A stretch of 64,000 nt of DNA, from the NCBI GenBank assembly GCA_018710845.1, contig DVJB01000024.1:18072-82071 (forward strand), read 5' to 3'. This DNA is from Candidatus Onthomonas avicola (GTDB taxonomy: Bacteria > Bacillota > Clostridia > Oscillospirales > Oscillospiraceae). A program made the position numbers and the translations under genes. Below, in pieces: positions 1-8,665 of this stretch. The notes below the pieces were generated by a model. The model searched no databases and was not told the origin of the DNA. It saw nothing but the letters and a program-made list of their open reading frames with translations. The stretch's first letter is position 1, and each line of letters opens with the position of its first letter.

Positions 1-831
1 GAGCCGGTACTGCTTAGAAAACAAGCTCAGGCTGAGAATGCAGTAACACAGGGCAATGGTAAAGCTGGCCACAGTTCCGCAGCTGGTAAAGAGCACCAAC
101 ACAAGGGGCACCAGCGGGGTAAACAGTGCTGGGATGGGCACCTTGCTGTCGTCAAATTCACATTCATCCTCTCCCTCCGGCATCGCTGAGCGGTCCGCAA
201 AGGAAAATTTTACGCCATAGCGTTTGAACATGATAATCATGGCAAGCAGGGTGACGGCGGCCGTAATCCCCATCAGAATCAGCGCAAAGGTCTGAACATC
301 CTCAAACCCGGCACTCGTGACCGTCGAAAAGTAAGCCCAGTTTCCCATATTGACAGTCAACCCAATGGCATAGGCAAACAGGAACGCAGAGGCAGCCACA
401 ATTCCCGGCACACCGACGTTGATCATAATGGGAATCGCTATACTGCCCAGCATGACCACCGCACCCAATCCGCTGATGGTCGTCATGCAGGCGGCCACGG
501 CAATAATCACCAAAATTGTGACCAAAAACGGCCTATCTCCGCCCAGCTCTGCGGCCAGCTTGATAATTCGCTTGGAGATTCCGGTTACCATCATCATGCC
601 GCCCAGCCAGGCAGATGCCAACAGGACGGAGACGTGTGTCGCATTGCGGACGGCGCCCTCATCCATCATGGTGGCAAAGAATCCGCCTTCTCCAAAAATC
701 GGCAGCCCGACAATCGCTGCGACCGCCAGCGCCATCAGCGGAAAGCCAATTGCCATGGGGCAAATACGCTTCATCATCAAAATGACAAAAATGATAAAAG
801 AAATAATGATACCGATCGCCTGAATTGACAT
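1..831 (-). CDS. Ion-transporter-type permease (C-terminus cut by window edge)
   Basis: The minus strand is open from an ATG at 831 to the window edge, giving 277 codons without a stop. The product is strongly hydrophobic, with about eight predicted membrane segments separated by short loops, and a glycine-rich helical stretch around residues 70-80 that resembles ion-transporter-superfamily carriers (GntP, Dcu or CitM types). It is the last visible gene of a minus-strand catabolic cluster, 42 bases after the FAD oxidoreductase, so it probably imports the cluster's substrate. The exact family and substrate cannot be decided from this partial sequence. Confidence 0.75.
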   Translation of the reverse strand, partial: MSIQAIGIIISFIIFVILMMKRICPMAIGFPLMALAVAAIVGLPIFGEGGFFATMMDEGAVRNATHVSVLLASAWLGGMMMVTGISKRIIKLAAELGGDRPFLVTILVIIAVAACMTTISGLGAVVMLGSIAIPIMINVGVPGIVAASAFLFAYAIGLTVNMGNWAYFSTVTSAGFEDVQTFALILMGITAAVTLLAMIIMFKRYGVKFSFADRSAMPEGEDECEFDDSKVPIPALFTPLVPLVLVLFTSCGTVASFTIALCYCILSLSLFSKQYRL

Positions 832-873
832 TTTACCTTCCTTCTTTCTTTTTATTCTTTGGCCGCAAATTCT

Positions 874-2337
874 TCACCCCAGGAACGCCCCCATTGCCAG
901 CAGCGCCTCTCTCAGCTCTTCTGGTGCAAGCTGGCGCGGCAAAATATTCTTTCGGGCAGCCAGGGCAGCCGCAGTCCCGGCAGCCTGCCCCATCAGCATG
1001 CACCCTCCGGTCAGGCGGATTGACATCCATACCACCCAGTCGGACGTGACCATCTCTCCGGCAACCAGCAAATTCTCCACCTTTTGCGGAATCAGCGCGC
1101 GATAGGGGATGCCATACCAGCCGCCCTCAATCCGGCAATCCGTCCCCAGAGAGAGATAGGCATCCTGCACGCCGTATACGCCCACTGTGTCATCCGGAAC
1201 ACGCAGGTGATCCACATCATCCCGGGTGATGTCATAAACACAGTCTACAACACGTCCAAACCGGATTCCAATCTCGGGCGAAATCCAGTCAAGCACCGCG
1301 TGTTCAAACCCAGGGACATGCTTTTGCAGCATGTCGGCCAGCTTGAGGCAGCTCTGCGTCAGCGTGATTCTCGCCTTGGTCCGCTCGTCCGGGTCCGTCG
1401 TGTCAAAACGCATCGTCACGGCATTGATCATGTTAAAGCTGCCCTTTTCATTGGCGATCATGCAGGGGGAATCCATAAAATGGAGGGACTCAATCCTCTC
1501 CCGGAATGCATCCAGCTTTCGAAGATCCAGCGTCAGACGCGCGATAAATGCCTTCTGATCGCCATCCATCTTATAGCTGAGCAGGCGTACCGCCTCTTTG
1601 CTCTGCGCATATTCCCGAAGCCGCTCCGTGTCAACATGCGCCATCCCCAGCGACATCCCGCCCGTCTGCCGCTCCGGAAAAATCCGGCACGGGGCTCCGG
1701 CCTGGTAGGCCACCTCGGCAATGCCGCTGGTATCGACGGTCACCTTCCCATATGCGGCATGCCGCCCTGCGTGATCCTCCCAGATCACGCCGCGCACCGC
1801 TTGGCCCGTCATGATCACATCCTGAAATTCTGCCCCCATAATAACATGTACACCGCTCTCACGCAGCAGATCTCTCAAGACAACGGGCAGCTTGTCCCGA
1901 TCCCAGGAAACACACTTGGAGTCATAGTCCAACGCGGCAAATTCCTCGTAAAAGCCGGCGGATGCCCCTTCCTGTATCAGCCGTCTCACGATCTCATCCG
2001 GAATTCCCCGGACGAGCTGAACTTCCGGCCGATCCGGATAGGGCTTGTAAATATTGAAAAATCCCATGAAGCAGATCGCGCCCGCCAGCAGAGAGCCGCC
2101 GAGGAACGAATGCTTCTCCAGCAAAAGCGTGGACGCTCCATTCCGGGCCGCGGAAAGTGCCGCCACCACGCCGGCTGTCCCGCCGCCCACTACAATGACA
2201 TCATAGCTTCCATATACAGGTGTCTGCTGTCTCTCCTCCACGACCTGTTCCAGCAACGTCTTTTCGGTCTGTCTTGGGGGACACTCCCGCGTCTCCCGCT
2301 CTACCACTTCCGGTATGGCTTGTTGTGACTGCTCCAC
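874..2337 (-). CDS. FAD-dependent oxidoreductase
   Basis: The 487-residue product has a Rossmann FAD-binding motif near residues 46-60 (VVGGGTAGVVAAL) followed by the acidic LLLEK strand end. Its C-terminus (NLLVAGEMV, then GGCMLMGQAAGTAAAL) is typical of the FAD_oxidored family (PF12831). It is predicted to be a cytoplasmic oxidoreductase acting on a small organic acid or amide-derived substrate. The start is GTG at 2337, eight bases after AAAGGAG. It lies 112 bases downstream of the lyase gene, in the same orientation. The substrate is unknown. Confidence 0.85.
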   Translation of the reverse strand: MEQSQQAIPEVVERETRECPPRQTEKTLLEQVVEERQQTPVYGSYDVIVVGGGTAGVVAALSAARNGASTLLLEKHSFLGGSLLAGAICFMGFFNIYKPYPDRPEVQLVRGIPDEIVRRLIQEGASAGFYEEFAALDYDSKCVSWDRDKLPVVLRDLLRESGVHVIMGAEFQDVIMTGQAVRGVIWEDHAGRHAAYGKVTVDTSGIAEVAYQAGAPCRIFPERQTGGMSLGMAHVDTERLREYAQSKEAVRLLSYKMDGDQKAFIARLTLDLRKLDAFRERIESLHFMDSPCMIANEKGSFNMINAVTMRFDTTDPDERTKARITLTQSCLKLADMLQKHVPGFEHAVLDWISPEIGIRFGRVVDCVYDITRDDVDHLRVPDDTVGVYGVQDAYLSLGTDCRIEGGWYGIPYRALIPQKVENLLVAGEMVTSDWVVWMSIRLTGGCMLMGQAAGTAAALAARKNILPRQLAPEELREALLAMGAFLG

Positions 2338-2449
2338 GTCTTCAGCTCCTTTCTATCGTTCATCTCGTCGCTCCTCATCTTGCCTGCTCCAGATTACGGG
2401 CTGATTTTATGACCACCCCCTCCATCTGCTCCTTCTCCGCCAGCACGGA

Positions 2450-3358
2450 TCATCCCATGTCGGCCAGCAGCCTTTCCACCTTCCTTTTATTCGCCTCATC
2501 CAGCTCTTTCAGAGGACGGCGTGGCCATCCGACATCCAAACCCTGGACGGTCAGCGTATATTTACAGATCTCCTGCCAATGCGGTTTCCCATTGGTCTTG
2601 TCATAAAAGAAATAGTCGATGTACGGCTGAAGCCTATCCTGCGCCGCTCGCGCCGCGTCCACATCTTTGGCAAAGCATGCATCCATCAGCGCCCGGCACT
2701 GTCTGGGCAATACCGCCGGGAATCCGGAAAGCCAGCCGTCCGCTCCGGCCAAAAGCCCCTCCATAGCGCAGTAGTCGTGGCCGTAAAACACTTTTAGCTT
2801 GTCGCCGCAATGGAACTTGAGCCGATGAACCCGGTCGGGATCTCCGTGTGCCGCCTTGATCGAGGTAATCACGCCCTCCTCTACCAAGGTCTTGATCTCG
2901 TCCACTGTGAGCTCATAGCCGGCAAACCATGGGTTATTGTAAATCATAATGTTCAGATCAGTTTCTCTGCGGAGCTCCCGAAACGCGTCAAGGACCGCCT
3001 CTTTGTAGGGATTCAGATAGTAAGGAAGAATGATCATTACCCCATCCGCTCCGTGCTCCTGCGCAAACCGGCTCATTTGAACCGTGTGCAGCGTGGCATA
3101 GCGTCCGGTTCCGACCACGACCGGAACTTCACCGGCCACAAAACTCAGCACATGAGAGATAATCTCCCGTTGCTCTTCCATATTCATCGCGATGTTCTCC
3201 CCGGTACTGCCACAGATGGAGAGACACTGCGCCCCGTTGTCCAAAAGCCAGCGGAGGTATTTTTCCTGTCCCTTCCGATTATAAGTCTGATCCGCGTTCC
3301 AGATGGTCATGCATGCGGGCGTAAGTCCATACGCCTCTCTGAATGTGGTGTTGTTCAT
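2450..3358 (-). CDS. DapA-like aldolase/lyase (DHDPS/NAL family)
   Basis: The 302-residue product is a class I aldolase of the dihydrodipicolinate synthase / N-acetylneuraminate lyase family. Visible landmarks are CGSTGE near residue 50 (the usual GTTGE substrate loop), the tyrosine in IMIYNNPW near 140, and the Schiff-base lysine in SIKAAHGD near 168. The catabolic setting with a hydantoinase, FAD enzyme and permease argues for degradation rather than lysine synthesis. The start is supported by TTTAGGAGGAAGC just upstream. The AAATTAAAAATTT stretch at 3373-3385 resembles sites upstream of the next two genes. The true substrate is unknown. Confidence 0.88.
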   Translation of the reverse strand: MNNTTFREAYGLTPACMTIWNADQTYNRKGQEKYLRWLLDNGAQCLSICGSTGENIAMNMEEQREIISHVLSFVAGEVPVVVGTGRYATLHTVQMSRFAQEHGADGVMIILPYYLNPYKEAVLDAFRELRRETDLNIMIYNNPWFAGYELTVDEIKTLVEEGVITSIKAAHGDPDRVHRLKFHCGDKLKVFYGHDYCAMEGLLAGADGWLSGFPAVLPRQCRALMDACFAKDVDAARAAQDRLQPYIDYFFYDKTNGKPHWQEICKYTLTVQGLDVGWPRRPLKELDEANKRKVERLLADMG

Positions 3359-3415
3359 CTCTGCTTCCTCCTAAATTAAAAATTTTTTATTTTATAGGAC
3401 ACAAAATACTCAGCC

Positions 3416-5557
3416 TTACTTTTTGCAGGCCAAGACAAATATCCGTGTCTGCTCCGGCAGTGGTTCAATTTCCAGCAAGGCAAGAGACAAGATCTGCTGC
3501 TTTTCAGCCATGCCGACAAATGATTTGATCTGCTTGTTAAAAAACACAAAAACATCCGGCAGACATTCCCCGCTGTCAAAGCTTGAATTGCGGCTGATAA
3601 TATAATTGAGTTGTTGACGTGCATTGGATACCGTAATTTCAATCAGCTCTCCGGCCGCCTTCTGCAGGCGGATCACCCCTTCCTCGTCAACCAGCATAAT
3701 AGGGTGGCTTTTTCTGCGGATCAGCCCAAACAGAGTCTTTCTTGTGGTTGTCCCCTCAATGGCGTACAGCTTTCCAGTTGTCGCCAGAATCCTCGTGTCA
3801 GCCGGCGGAATTTCCAGCATTTCCGCTACAATGGCACGCAACTGCTCCTCTGATTTTTTCTGCAGCATCACATCTTTGGTACGCAGCTCTGTCGTCCCGC
3901 TTGCAATGGCGCGTACCAAATTCTTCTCCGACTCAATCTCAAAAACGACCTCTATCGTGTCAGGATTTGCGCCCGCATTCAACGCCATATCAAACGCCTC
4001 CGCCCGCAATTTGGCCATATCCTTGTCGGTCGGATTAATGATCATTCGCTCCACGACATCCCGAACCATGGCAAGCGCGACCCCGATGGGAGAAATGACC
4101 TCGGCATTCTTACAGAGTCGATTCTTTAACTTCATTTTCTCTCCCACACAGGGCACGATAGACGCCGCTCCTCCTCCGCCTCCTACCAAGGATATAAACT
4201 TCGGGTCCAGCTCATAGGTGTTCAGCAATTCTTTCACTACCGGAATGACTTTATTCGCCGCACGTTCCATAATCTGTCGCGCAATCTCATCGGCAGAGAT
4301 GCCCAATTTCTGTGCAAAGGCATTCAGCGCTTTCGCTGCGGATTCTTTGCTGCCGTAGCTGTATTGCCCTTCCCGAATATAGCCAAGATAATTGGCTGCA
4401 CAGGACACCGTGAGAGCGAACCGCTTTCCATTCGAGCACTCGATGATACCATAGTCGTCCGGATCACCCGCTTTGGGACAAAACAGTACAGGAACCGGGT
4501 CCACAATCTCAGACGGATCTGCAAAGCACGCATAGGGCAAATTGGCAATGTGAGCACTTCGCGGCCCGGAGTCTGTCACACCACCGCTGTGAAAGCGGAC
4601 CATACTTCCTCCGGCAATGCCCACGGTATGAATATCCAGCGAGTTGACATAAGTCTTATGTCCCCCCACCTCCGCGTACTTTAGCATGACGCGCCCGTTC
4701 TTGATTGCGGAGATATCCGTACTGGTTCCGCCGACTTCCAGAAAGATGCCGTCCGTAATCTTCTCATACATCAGGGCGCCGGCCACACCTGCGGCGGGTC
4801 CGGAAAGCATGGTCAAAACCGGACGTTTTTTGACCTCGCCAATATCCATCACACCGCCGTCACAGCGCATAATCATGAGCGGAGCCGTCACGCCGGACCG
4901 CTGGACACTCTCCTCTGTCATCGTAGCCGTGTCAATCATTTTGTGAAGAATGCTGGCATTGATAGCAGCGGTCCGAGTACGGACACGCAGGCCATAGAGC
5001 TTGCTGACGTCATGGGTGCCCGTTGCCAACAGGCCATTTTGCGTCATACGCTCCATAACGGAGAGCTCTTTGCCCGGATCATCTACAGAAAAGGAACTGG
5101 CTGCTACAACCGCATGAATCCCTTTTTGGCGCCATTCCTCTGCCGTTCGCTCCGCATTTTGGTCGTACTGGTCGGAACGGATATCCAAATACGTATGTTC
5201 TGTGTGCAAGTATTTGCCGGGAGAGAGCTCAATGTCACCAATGGTGGTATCCATATTCGCCTTATAACTCCCGGCCCCCTCTCCGACGCATACGATACCG
5301 ACATCCTCTACGTCGCCCTCCAGCAATGCGTTGGTCGCCTGTGTCGTCCCATGCGCGATAAAGGATACATCGTCCGGAGAAATATGATATTTTTCCAGAA
5401 GCTTTCGGCATGCCTCGACAATCCCCTTGGAAACACCCTCTTTGGCGCCGTGCGTCGTGGGTATCTTCAGATACCCAATCAGTTCAAAGGTCTCACTGTT
5501 GACACAGACCGCATCGGTAAATGTTCCGCCGACGTCAATTCCTATTCTGACCTTCAT
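3416..5557 (-). CDS. hyuA: Hydantoinase/oxoprolinase family protein (HyuA-like)
   Basis: The 713-residue product begins with the phosphate-binding motif IGIDVGGTFTDAV and carries HGTTQATN near residue 90 and LEVGGTSTDISA near 270, the signature of the ATP-dependent N-methylhydantoinase A / 5-oxoprolinase family. Members open cyclic amides with ATP. The usual partner subunit HyuB is not encoded in this window, so the enzyme may act alone or with a distant partner. The start follows TATAGGAGGAGAGAG. It heads the visible minus-strand operon, 57 bases before the DapA-like gene. The substrate is not predictable from sequence. Confidence 0.88.
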   Translation of the reverse strand: MKVRIGIDVGGTFTDAVCVNSETFELIGYLKIPTTHGAKEGVSKGIVEACRKLLEKYHISPDDVSFIAHGTTQATNALLEGDVEDVGIVCVGEGAGSYKANMDTTIGDIELSPGKYLHTEHTYLDIRSDQYDQNAERTAEEWRQKGIHAVVAASSFSVDDPGKELSVMERMTQNGLLATGTHDVSKLYGLRVRTRTAAINASILHKMIDTATMTEESVQRSGVTAPLMIMRCDGGVMDIGEVKKRPVLTMLSGPAAGVAGALMYEKITDGIFLEVGGTSTDISAIKNGRVMLKYAEVGGHKTYVNSLDIHTVGIAGGSMVRFHSGGVTDSGPRSAHIANLPYACFADPSEIVDPVPVLFCPKAGDPDDYGIIECSNGKRFALTVSCAANYLGYIREGQYSYGSKESAAKALNAFAQKLGISADEIARQIMERAANKVIPVVKELLNTYELDPKFISLVGGGGGAASIVPCVGEKMKLKNRLCKNAEVISPIGVALAMVRDVVERMIINPTDKDMAKLRAEAFDMALNAGANPDTIEVVFEIESEKNLVRAIASGTTELRTKDVMLQKKSEEQLRAIVAEMLEIPPADTRILATTGKLYAIEGTTTRKTLFGLIRRKSHPIMLVDEEGVIRLQKAAGELIEITVSNARQQLNYIISRNSSFDSGECLPDVFVFFNKQIKSFVGMAEKQQILSLALLEIEPLPEQTRIFVLACKK

Positions 5558-5574
5558 CTCTCTCCTCCTATATA

Positions 5575-5587
5575 AAATTTAAAATTT
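5575..5587. promoter_or_regulatory. Candidate operator upstream of hyuA-like gene
   Basis: The 13-mer AAATTTAAAATTT lies just upstream of the hyuA-like ribosome binding site. The identical 13-mer occurs at 6502-6514 in front of the GntR gene, and a one-base variant lies at 3373-3385 in front of the DapA-like gene. The three positions suggest one regulator. Assigning it to the adjacent GntR protein is inference. Confidence 0.4.
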
Positions 5588-5748
5588 ATTTTGAGGGATG
5601 AGACTGACTCAAAAGAGCTCTGCCTCTCCATCTGCTAAGTATTTCGGAGCTACAACTGTCAGATTTCTTTTGATACCAGTCATTTTCAGGAGAGAACGGC
5701 AGCGCAGCCCTCCCTCAGGATTATCGTCTTACCCAAAGTGCCATGCTC

Positions 5749-6420
5749 TCAGGAGCAGGCACTTGCTCTTCCAATTCCCACTCGTTCCAGCGCGCCGCGG
5801 ATATGGGTCTCAACCGCACGGGCCGCGCCATCTGAATCCCCCGCTTCGATAGCGTCAATCAGCACCTCATGTTCCTCCAGTGACTGCCGCTGCTGATTCA
5901 TATTGTGCGAACCGCTGAGGTAATTTGCCACCATAAAGAGATTTTGAACCCTTATGTAGCTGTTGAACAGGCAATGATTCCCCACCGCGTTTACCACGTC
6001 GCGGTGCAGCTGCAGGTCTTCCCTGCGATATGCTTCGACCTCAGCGCATTCAAGGTTGACCCGGCATCGGTCGTTTTGCGTCCGCAGCGCCTGTACCAGC
6101 CTGCTGCGGTCCTCTATCGCACACAGGTGCGCGACCGCTCCCTTCTCCAGCATCATCCTCACGTCATAGATATCCTGAATCTGCTTTTGACTAAATACCG
6201 GAAGAAAGACCTTGCCCGTTTTATTTACGACCAAGATATCCTCGGACACCAGCTTCTTGATCGCCTGTACAATAGGCGTCCGACTGACCCCGAACTCCTG
6301 AATCAAATCATTGATCCGGAGCTGCTGCCCTTGCTCAAAATCCGAATTGATAATTTTCCCAATAATGAGATCATAAATTTCCTCATCCAGGTTTCTCTTT
6401 TCTATCAGCCCTTTTGCCAT
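5749..6420 (-). CDS. GntR-family (FadR/FCD type) transcriptional regulator
   Basis: The 223-residue product has an N-terminal winged helix (about residues 5-70, including IQEFGVSRTPIVQAIKKL) and an all-helical FCD effector domain with the metal-ligand pattern of R, D, H and N residues (about 80-215). FadR-type GntR proteins usually repress catabolic operons until an organic acid binds. ATG at 6420 is preferred over the upstream in-frame GTG at 6429 because AAGG is eight bases away. It lies upstream of and co-directional with the cluster, so it is the likely local regulator. Confidence 0.88.
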   Translation of the reverse strand: MAKGLIEKRNLDEEIYDLIIGKIINSDFEQGQQLRINDLIQEFGVSRTPIVQAIKKLVSEDILVVNKTGKVFLPVFSQKQIQDIYDVRMMLEKGAVAHLCAIEDRSRLVQALRTQNDRCRVNLECAEVEAYRREDLQLHRDVVNAVGNHCLFNSYIRVQNLFMVANYLSGSHNMNQQRQSLEEHEVLIDAIEAGDSDGAARAVETHIRGALERVGIGRASACS

Positions 6421-6756
6421 CCACAACACCTTACCTTACGTTGTTTTCAAGATATCATTTCAAATAGAGATTGTCAATAGTGTCGTTTCAACTTTCATTT
6501 TAAATTTAAAATTTTGTCTGTTTTGACAAATTGTGTTTCTTCGCTCTCATCTCTTTTCCGAATTTTAAAATCAATTTCTTTCATTTTCTCTCAAAATTAC
6601 TGTTTAGTATATCTTTATCGGAACTTTTCTTCTGTCAGTTTATAGCATACGCCCGTCTGTCACAACAGACAAGCCTCCTTTCGCATCCCTTCGTCTCTTC
6701 TGCGACTGTGTACAGCGGGCCGGCCCCGCCTCGGATCCGGCCCTATGTTTGTCATC
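6421..6756. promoter_or_regulatory. AT-rich intergenic region with 16-bp palindrome
   Basis: This 336-base stretch holds no gene I can support. It is AT-rich and contains the perfect palindrome ATTTTAAATTTAAAAT at 6497-6512, overlapping the 13-mer shared with the hyuA-like leader, plus a second shorter palindrome near 6560. It probably carries the promoter and autoregulatory operator of the GntR gene. Confidence 0.45.
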
Positions 6757-8175
6757 TTATCTGCTCTGCCGCGCAAGCCATTCCCACAGGCCAACGCCGT
6801 TCTCCTCACACTGGTTGTTAAAGAAGTACAGCCAGGACCAGTGTCCTATGTACTGATAGGGCATGCCGTCCTCATCGGAGTACAGGCCAGTGGTGTCGTA
6901 GACACCGGAGAACACGCTGGTATGAACATCCGCGCCCATCGCCCGGAGTCGCTCGATGGTCGGAATCTCATAGCGGTCGGGCGGCACGACGGTGTCGTTT
7001 TCCGCATAGACGAACCAGAGCGGCAGATCGCAGATGGACGCGAGCTGCTCGTCGGTGATCCCCTCATCCAGATACGCCTCACAAATGGGAAAGGCGGCGG
7101 CGAAGTAATCGGGATAGGTGAAAACCAGATTCATCGTCATATAGCCGCCGTTGGAACAGCCTCCCACATAGATTCTGTCGGTGTCAATGGCGGGATTGGA
7201 CGCCACGTAGTAGTCAATCAGCTCCTTCAGCGTCGAAAGATAGATGGAATCCGTGCCGGGGTTATCCTGCCAGTCGCCTTCCTCGTTGTAGCACAGCCAG
7301 AACTGCGGCGTCTGCGGCGTCAGGACATAGGCCCCGCCCATGAGGGACTGAAATTCCTCCCCGTACAGGGCAGTGACCTTGTTCCCCAGCAGGGGGATGG
7401 AGGGGTCGGTCCCGCCCTCACCGGCGCCGTGGAGCCAGATCACCAGGGGATGCCTCTCCCCGTCGTCCGCGGGGACGTAGGACCCATAGGTCAAGGTCTT
7501 GCCGTCCGTGCCGGTAAAGCTGCCGGAGAGATCCACCCCTTCGAGCTGCGGCACCAGAGCGCCGGAGAGGTCCACCGCCGCCTCGACCGAAAGCCCGGAG
7601 ACCGCCGTGCCATCCTCCGTGACCAGCGCGCTGCCCTCCGCGAGCGTGACAGCCAACTCGTATGGATTGCAGACGGTATTCTGCCCGACGAGCACATCGT
7701 AACAGTATGGCGAGCCGGTATTGGGGTCATAGGCGAGCTCGAGGGCGATCCGGTCGGATGCCGTTTCCACCGGATTGCCCTCCGCATCGCAGGGATAGGC
7801 GGCGGTGACAGCGCGCGGCGCCTCGGCGATGGTGTGCTCGGTGGGGTCGAGTGTCTCGTCTTCCAGGGCAGCCCAGTCAAAGGCCTCCTTTCTCTCCACC
7901 ACGGCAAAGGACCCCGGCGTGACGGAATCCGCCGCAACCGCCTGATTGAGCGTGAGAATCGTCTTGGTGACAGCAGGGCCCCAGTCAAAGCCCTCAATCA
8001 CGACGTTCTGCGTACCGGTGAGTGCGGCCTGCGAAGCAGCGGCGTCCCCCGCTTCCTCCCGGGCGGCGTCTTCCGTATCCCCCGTCTGTCCAGATGCGCT
8101 CTCCGGCGCGGCGCAGGCGCTCAGGCCAAGCAGAAGTCCCGGAACCAGCAGAAGCGCGGCAAGCATGTGTCTCAT
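6757..8175 (-). CDS. Secreted alpha/beta-hydrolase lipoprotein (esterase)
   Basis: The 472-residue product starts with a lipoprotein signal peptide whose lipobox LSAC places the modified cysteine at residue 21. The C-terminal half is an alpha/beta-hydrolase: an oxyanion loop WLHGAGEGG, nucleophile motif GGCSNGGYM, an aspartate in AENDTVVPP and a histidine in IGHWSW. This resembles PHB-depolymerase-like or prolyl-oligopeptidase-like esterases attached to the outer membrane face. ATG at 8175 is chosen because AGGAAGG lies seven bases upstream; earlier in-frame starts would put extra residues before the signal peptide. The substrate is unknown. Confidence 0.82.
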   Translation of the reverse strand: MRHMLAALLLVPGLLLGLSACAAPESASGQTGDTEDAAREEAGDAAASQAALTGTQNVVIEGFDWGPAVTKTILTLNQAVAADSVTPGSFAVVERKEAFDWAALEDETLDPTEHTIAEAPRAVTAAYPCDAEGNPVETASDRIALELAYDPNTGSPYCYDVLVGQNTVCNPYELAVTLAEGSALVTEDGTAVSGLSVEAAVDLSGALVPQLEGVDLSGSFTGTDGKTLTYGSYVPADDGERHPLVIWLHGAGEGGTDPSIPLLGNKVTALYGEEFQSLMGGAYVLTPQTPQFWLCYNEEGDWQDNPGTDSIYLSTLKELIDYYVASNPAIDTDRIYVGGCSNGGYMTMNLVFTYPDYFAAAFPICEAYLDEGITDEQLASICDLPLWFVYAENDTVVPPDRYEIPTIERLRAMGADVHTSVFSGVYDTTGLYSDEDGMPYQYIGHWSWLYFFNNQCEENGVGLWEWLARQSR

Positions 8176-8355
8176 GAGCATCCCTTCCTCTCTTCTCCGT
8201 TGCACTCCGCCGATGCGCCGTCCAGGCACTGCACTCCCTCAATCGCTCACGGCGGAATTCTCTGGTCAAATGATACCATTTCTCATTGAAAAAAGATAGG
8301 GGATTTTCAGAAAGAAATCATCGGATGCCTAAAACACCTCGCCGATAAACGCGCC

Positions 8356-8386
8356 GAGGGCCGGGGTCCCAACGGACCCGGCCCTC
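8356..8386. terminator. Outer copy of amt terminator hairpin
   Basis: The GAGGGCCGGGGTCCC arm and its complement form a hairpin that duplicates the one at 8595-8626 with one base deleted. It lies on the far side of structured repeat copy 1. Confidence 0.7.
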
Positions 8387-8392
8387 TCAGAG

Positions 8393-8591
8393 TGTCAAAA
8401 AAGGTCTCACCGAGTTTGGCTCGAAGAGCCAAATAGAGTCCAATTCATTTTTGGCACGGGCATGTACCGGGCCAAAAATACTAATAGTCTCGCAAGTGTG
8501 CGACCGAAGGGAGTGCGCGCAGCGAGACTGCAAACTCGCGCAAATGCTTGCATTTGCGCGAAAGGCTGTCAAAAATACTTTTTTGACAGCC
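8393..8591. repeat. Structured repeat, copy 1
   Basis: This 199-bp element begins TGTCAAAAA and ends TTTTTGACAGCC. It folds into five successive hairpins: 8415-8433, 8448-8478, about 8486-8529, about 8535-8561 and about 8564-8591. It is nearly identical to the copies at 10705 and 23866 and homologous to 13895-14129. Short open frames inside it recur in every copy and are not supported as genes. It sits between two copies of the amt terminator hairpin. Confidence 0.9.
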
Positions 8592-8594
8592 TCC

Positions 8595-8626
8595 GAGGGC
8601 CGGGGTCCCAACGGACCCCGGCCCTC
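8595..8626. terminator. amt: amt-proximal terminator hairpin
   Basis: A 32-base GC-rich hairpin lies 39 bases after the amt stop on the minus strand. The same sequence is repeated at 8356-8386 beyond the structured repeat. Confidence 0.7.
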
Positions 8627-8665
8627 TATCCTATCTCAACGGGGAGACAAAAGCACGGATTTCTG

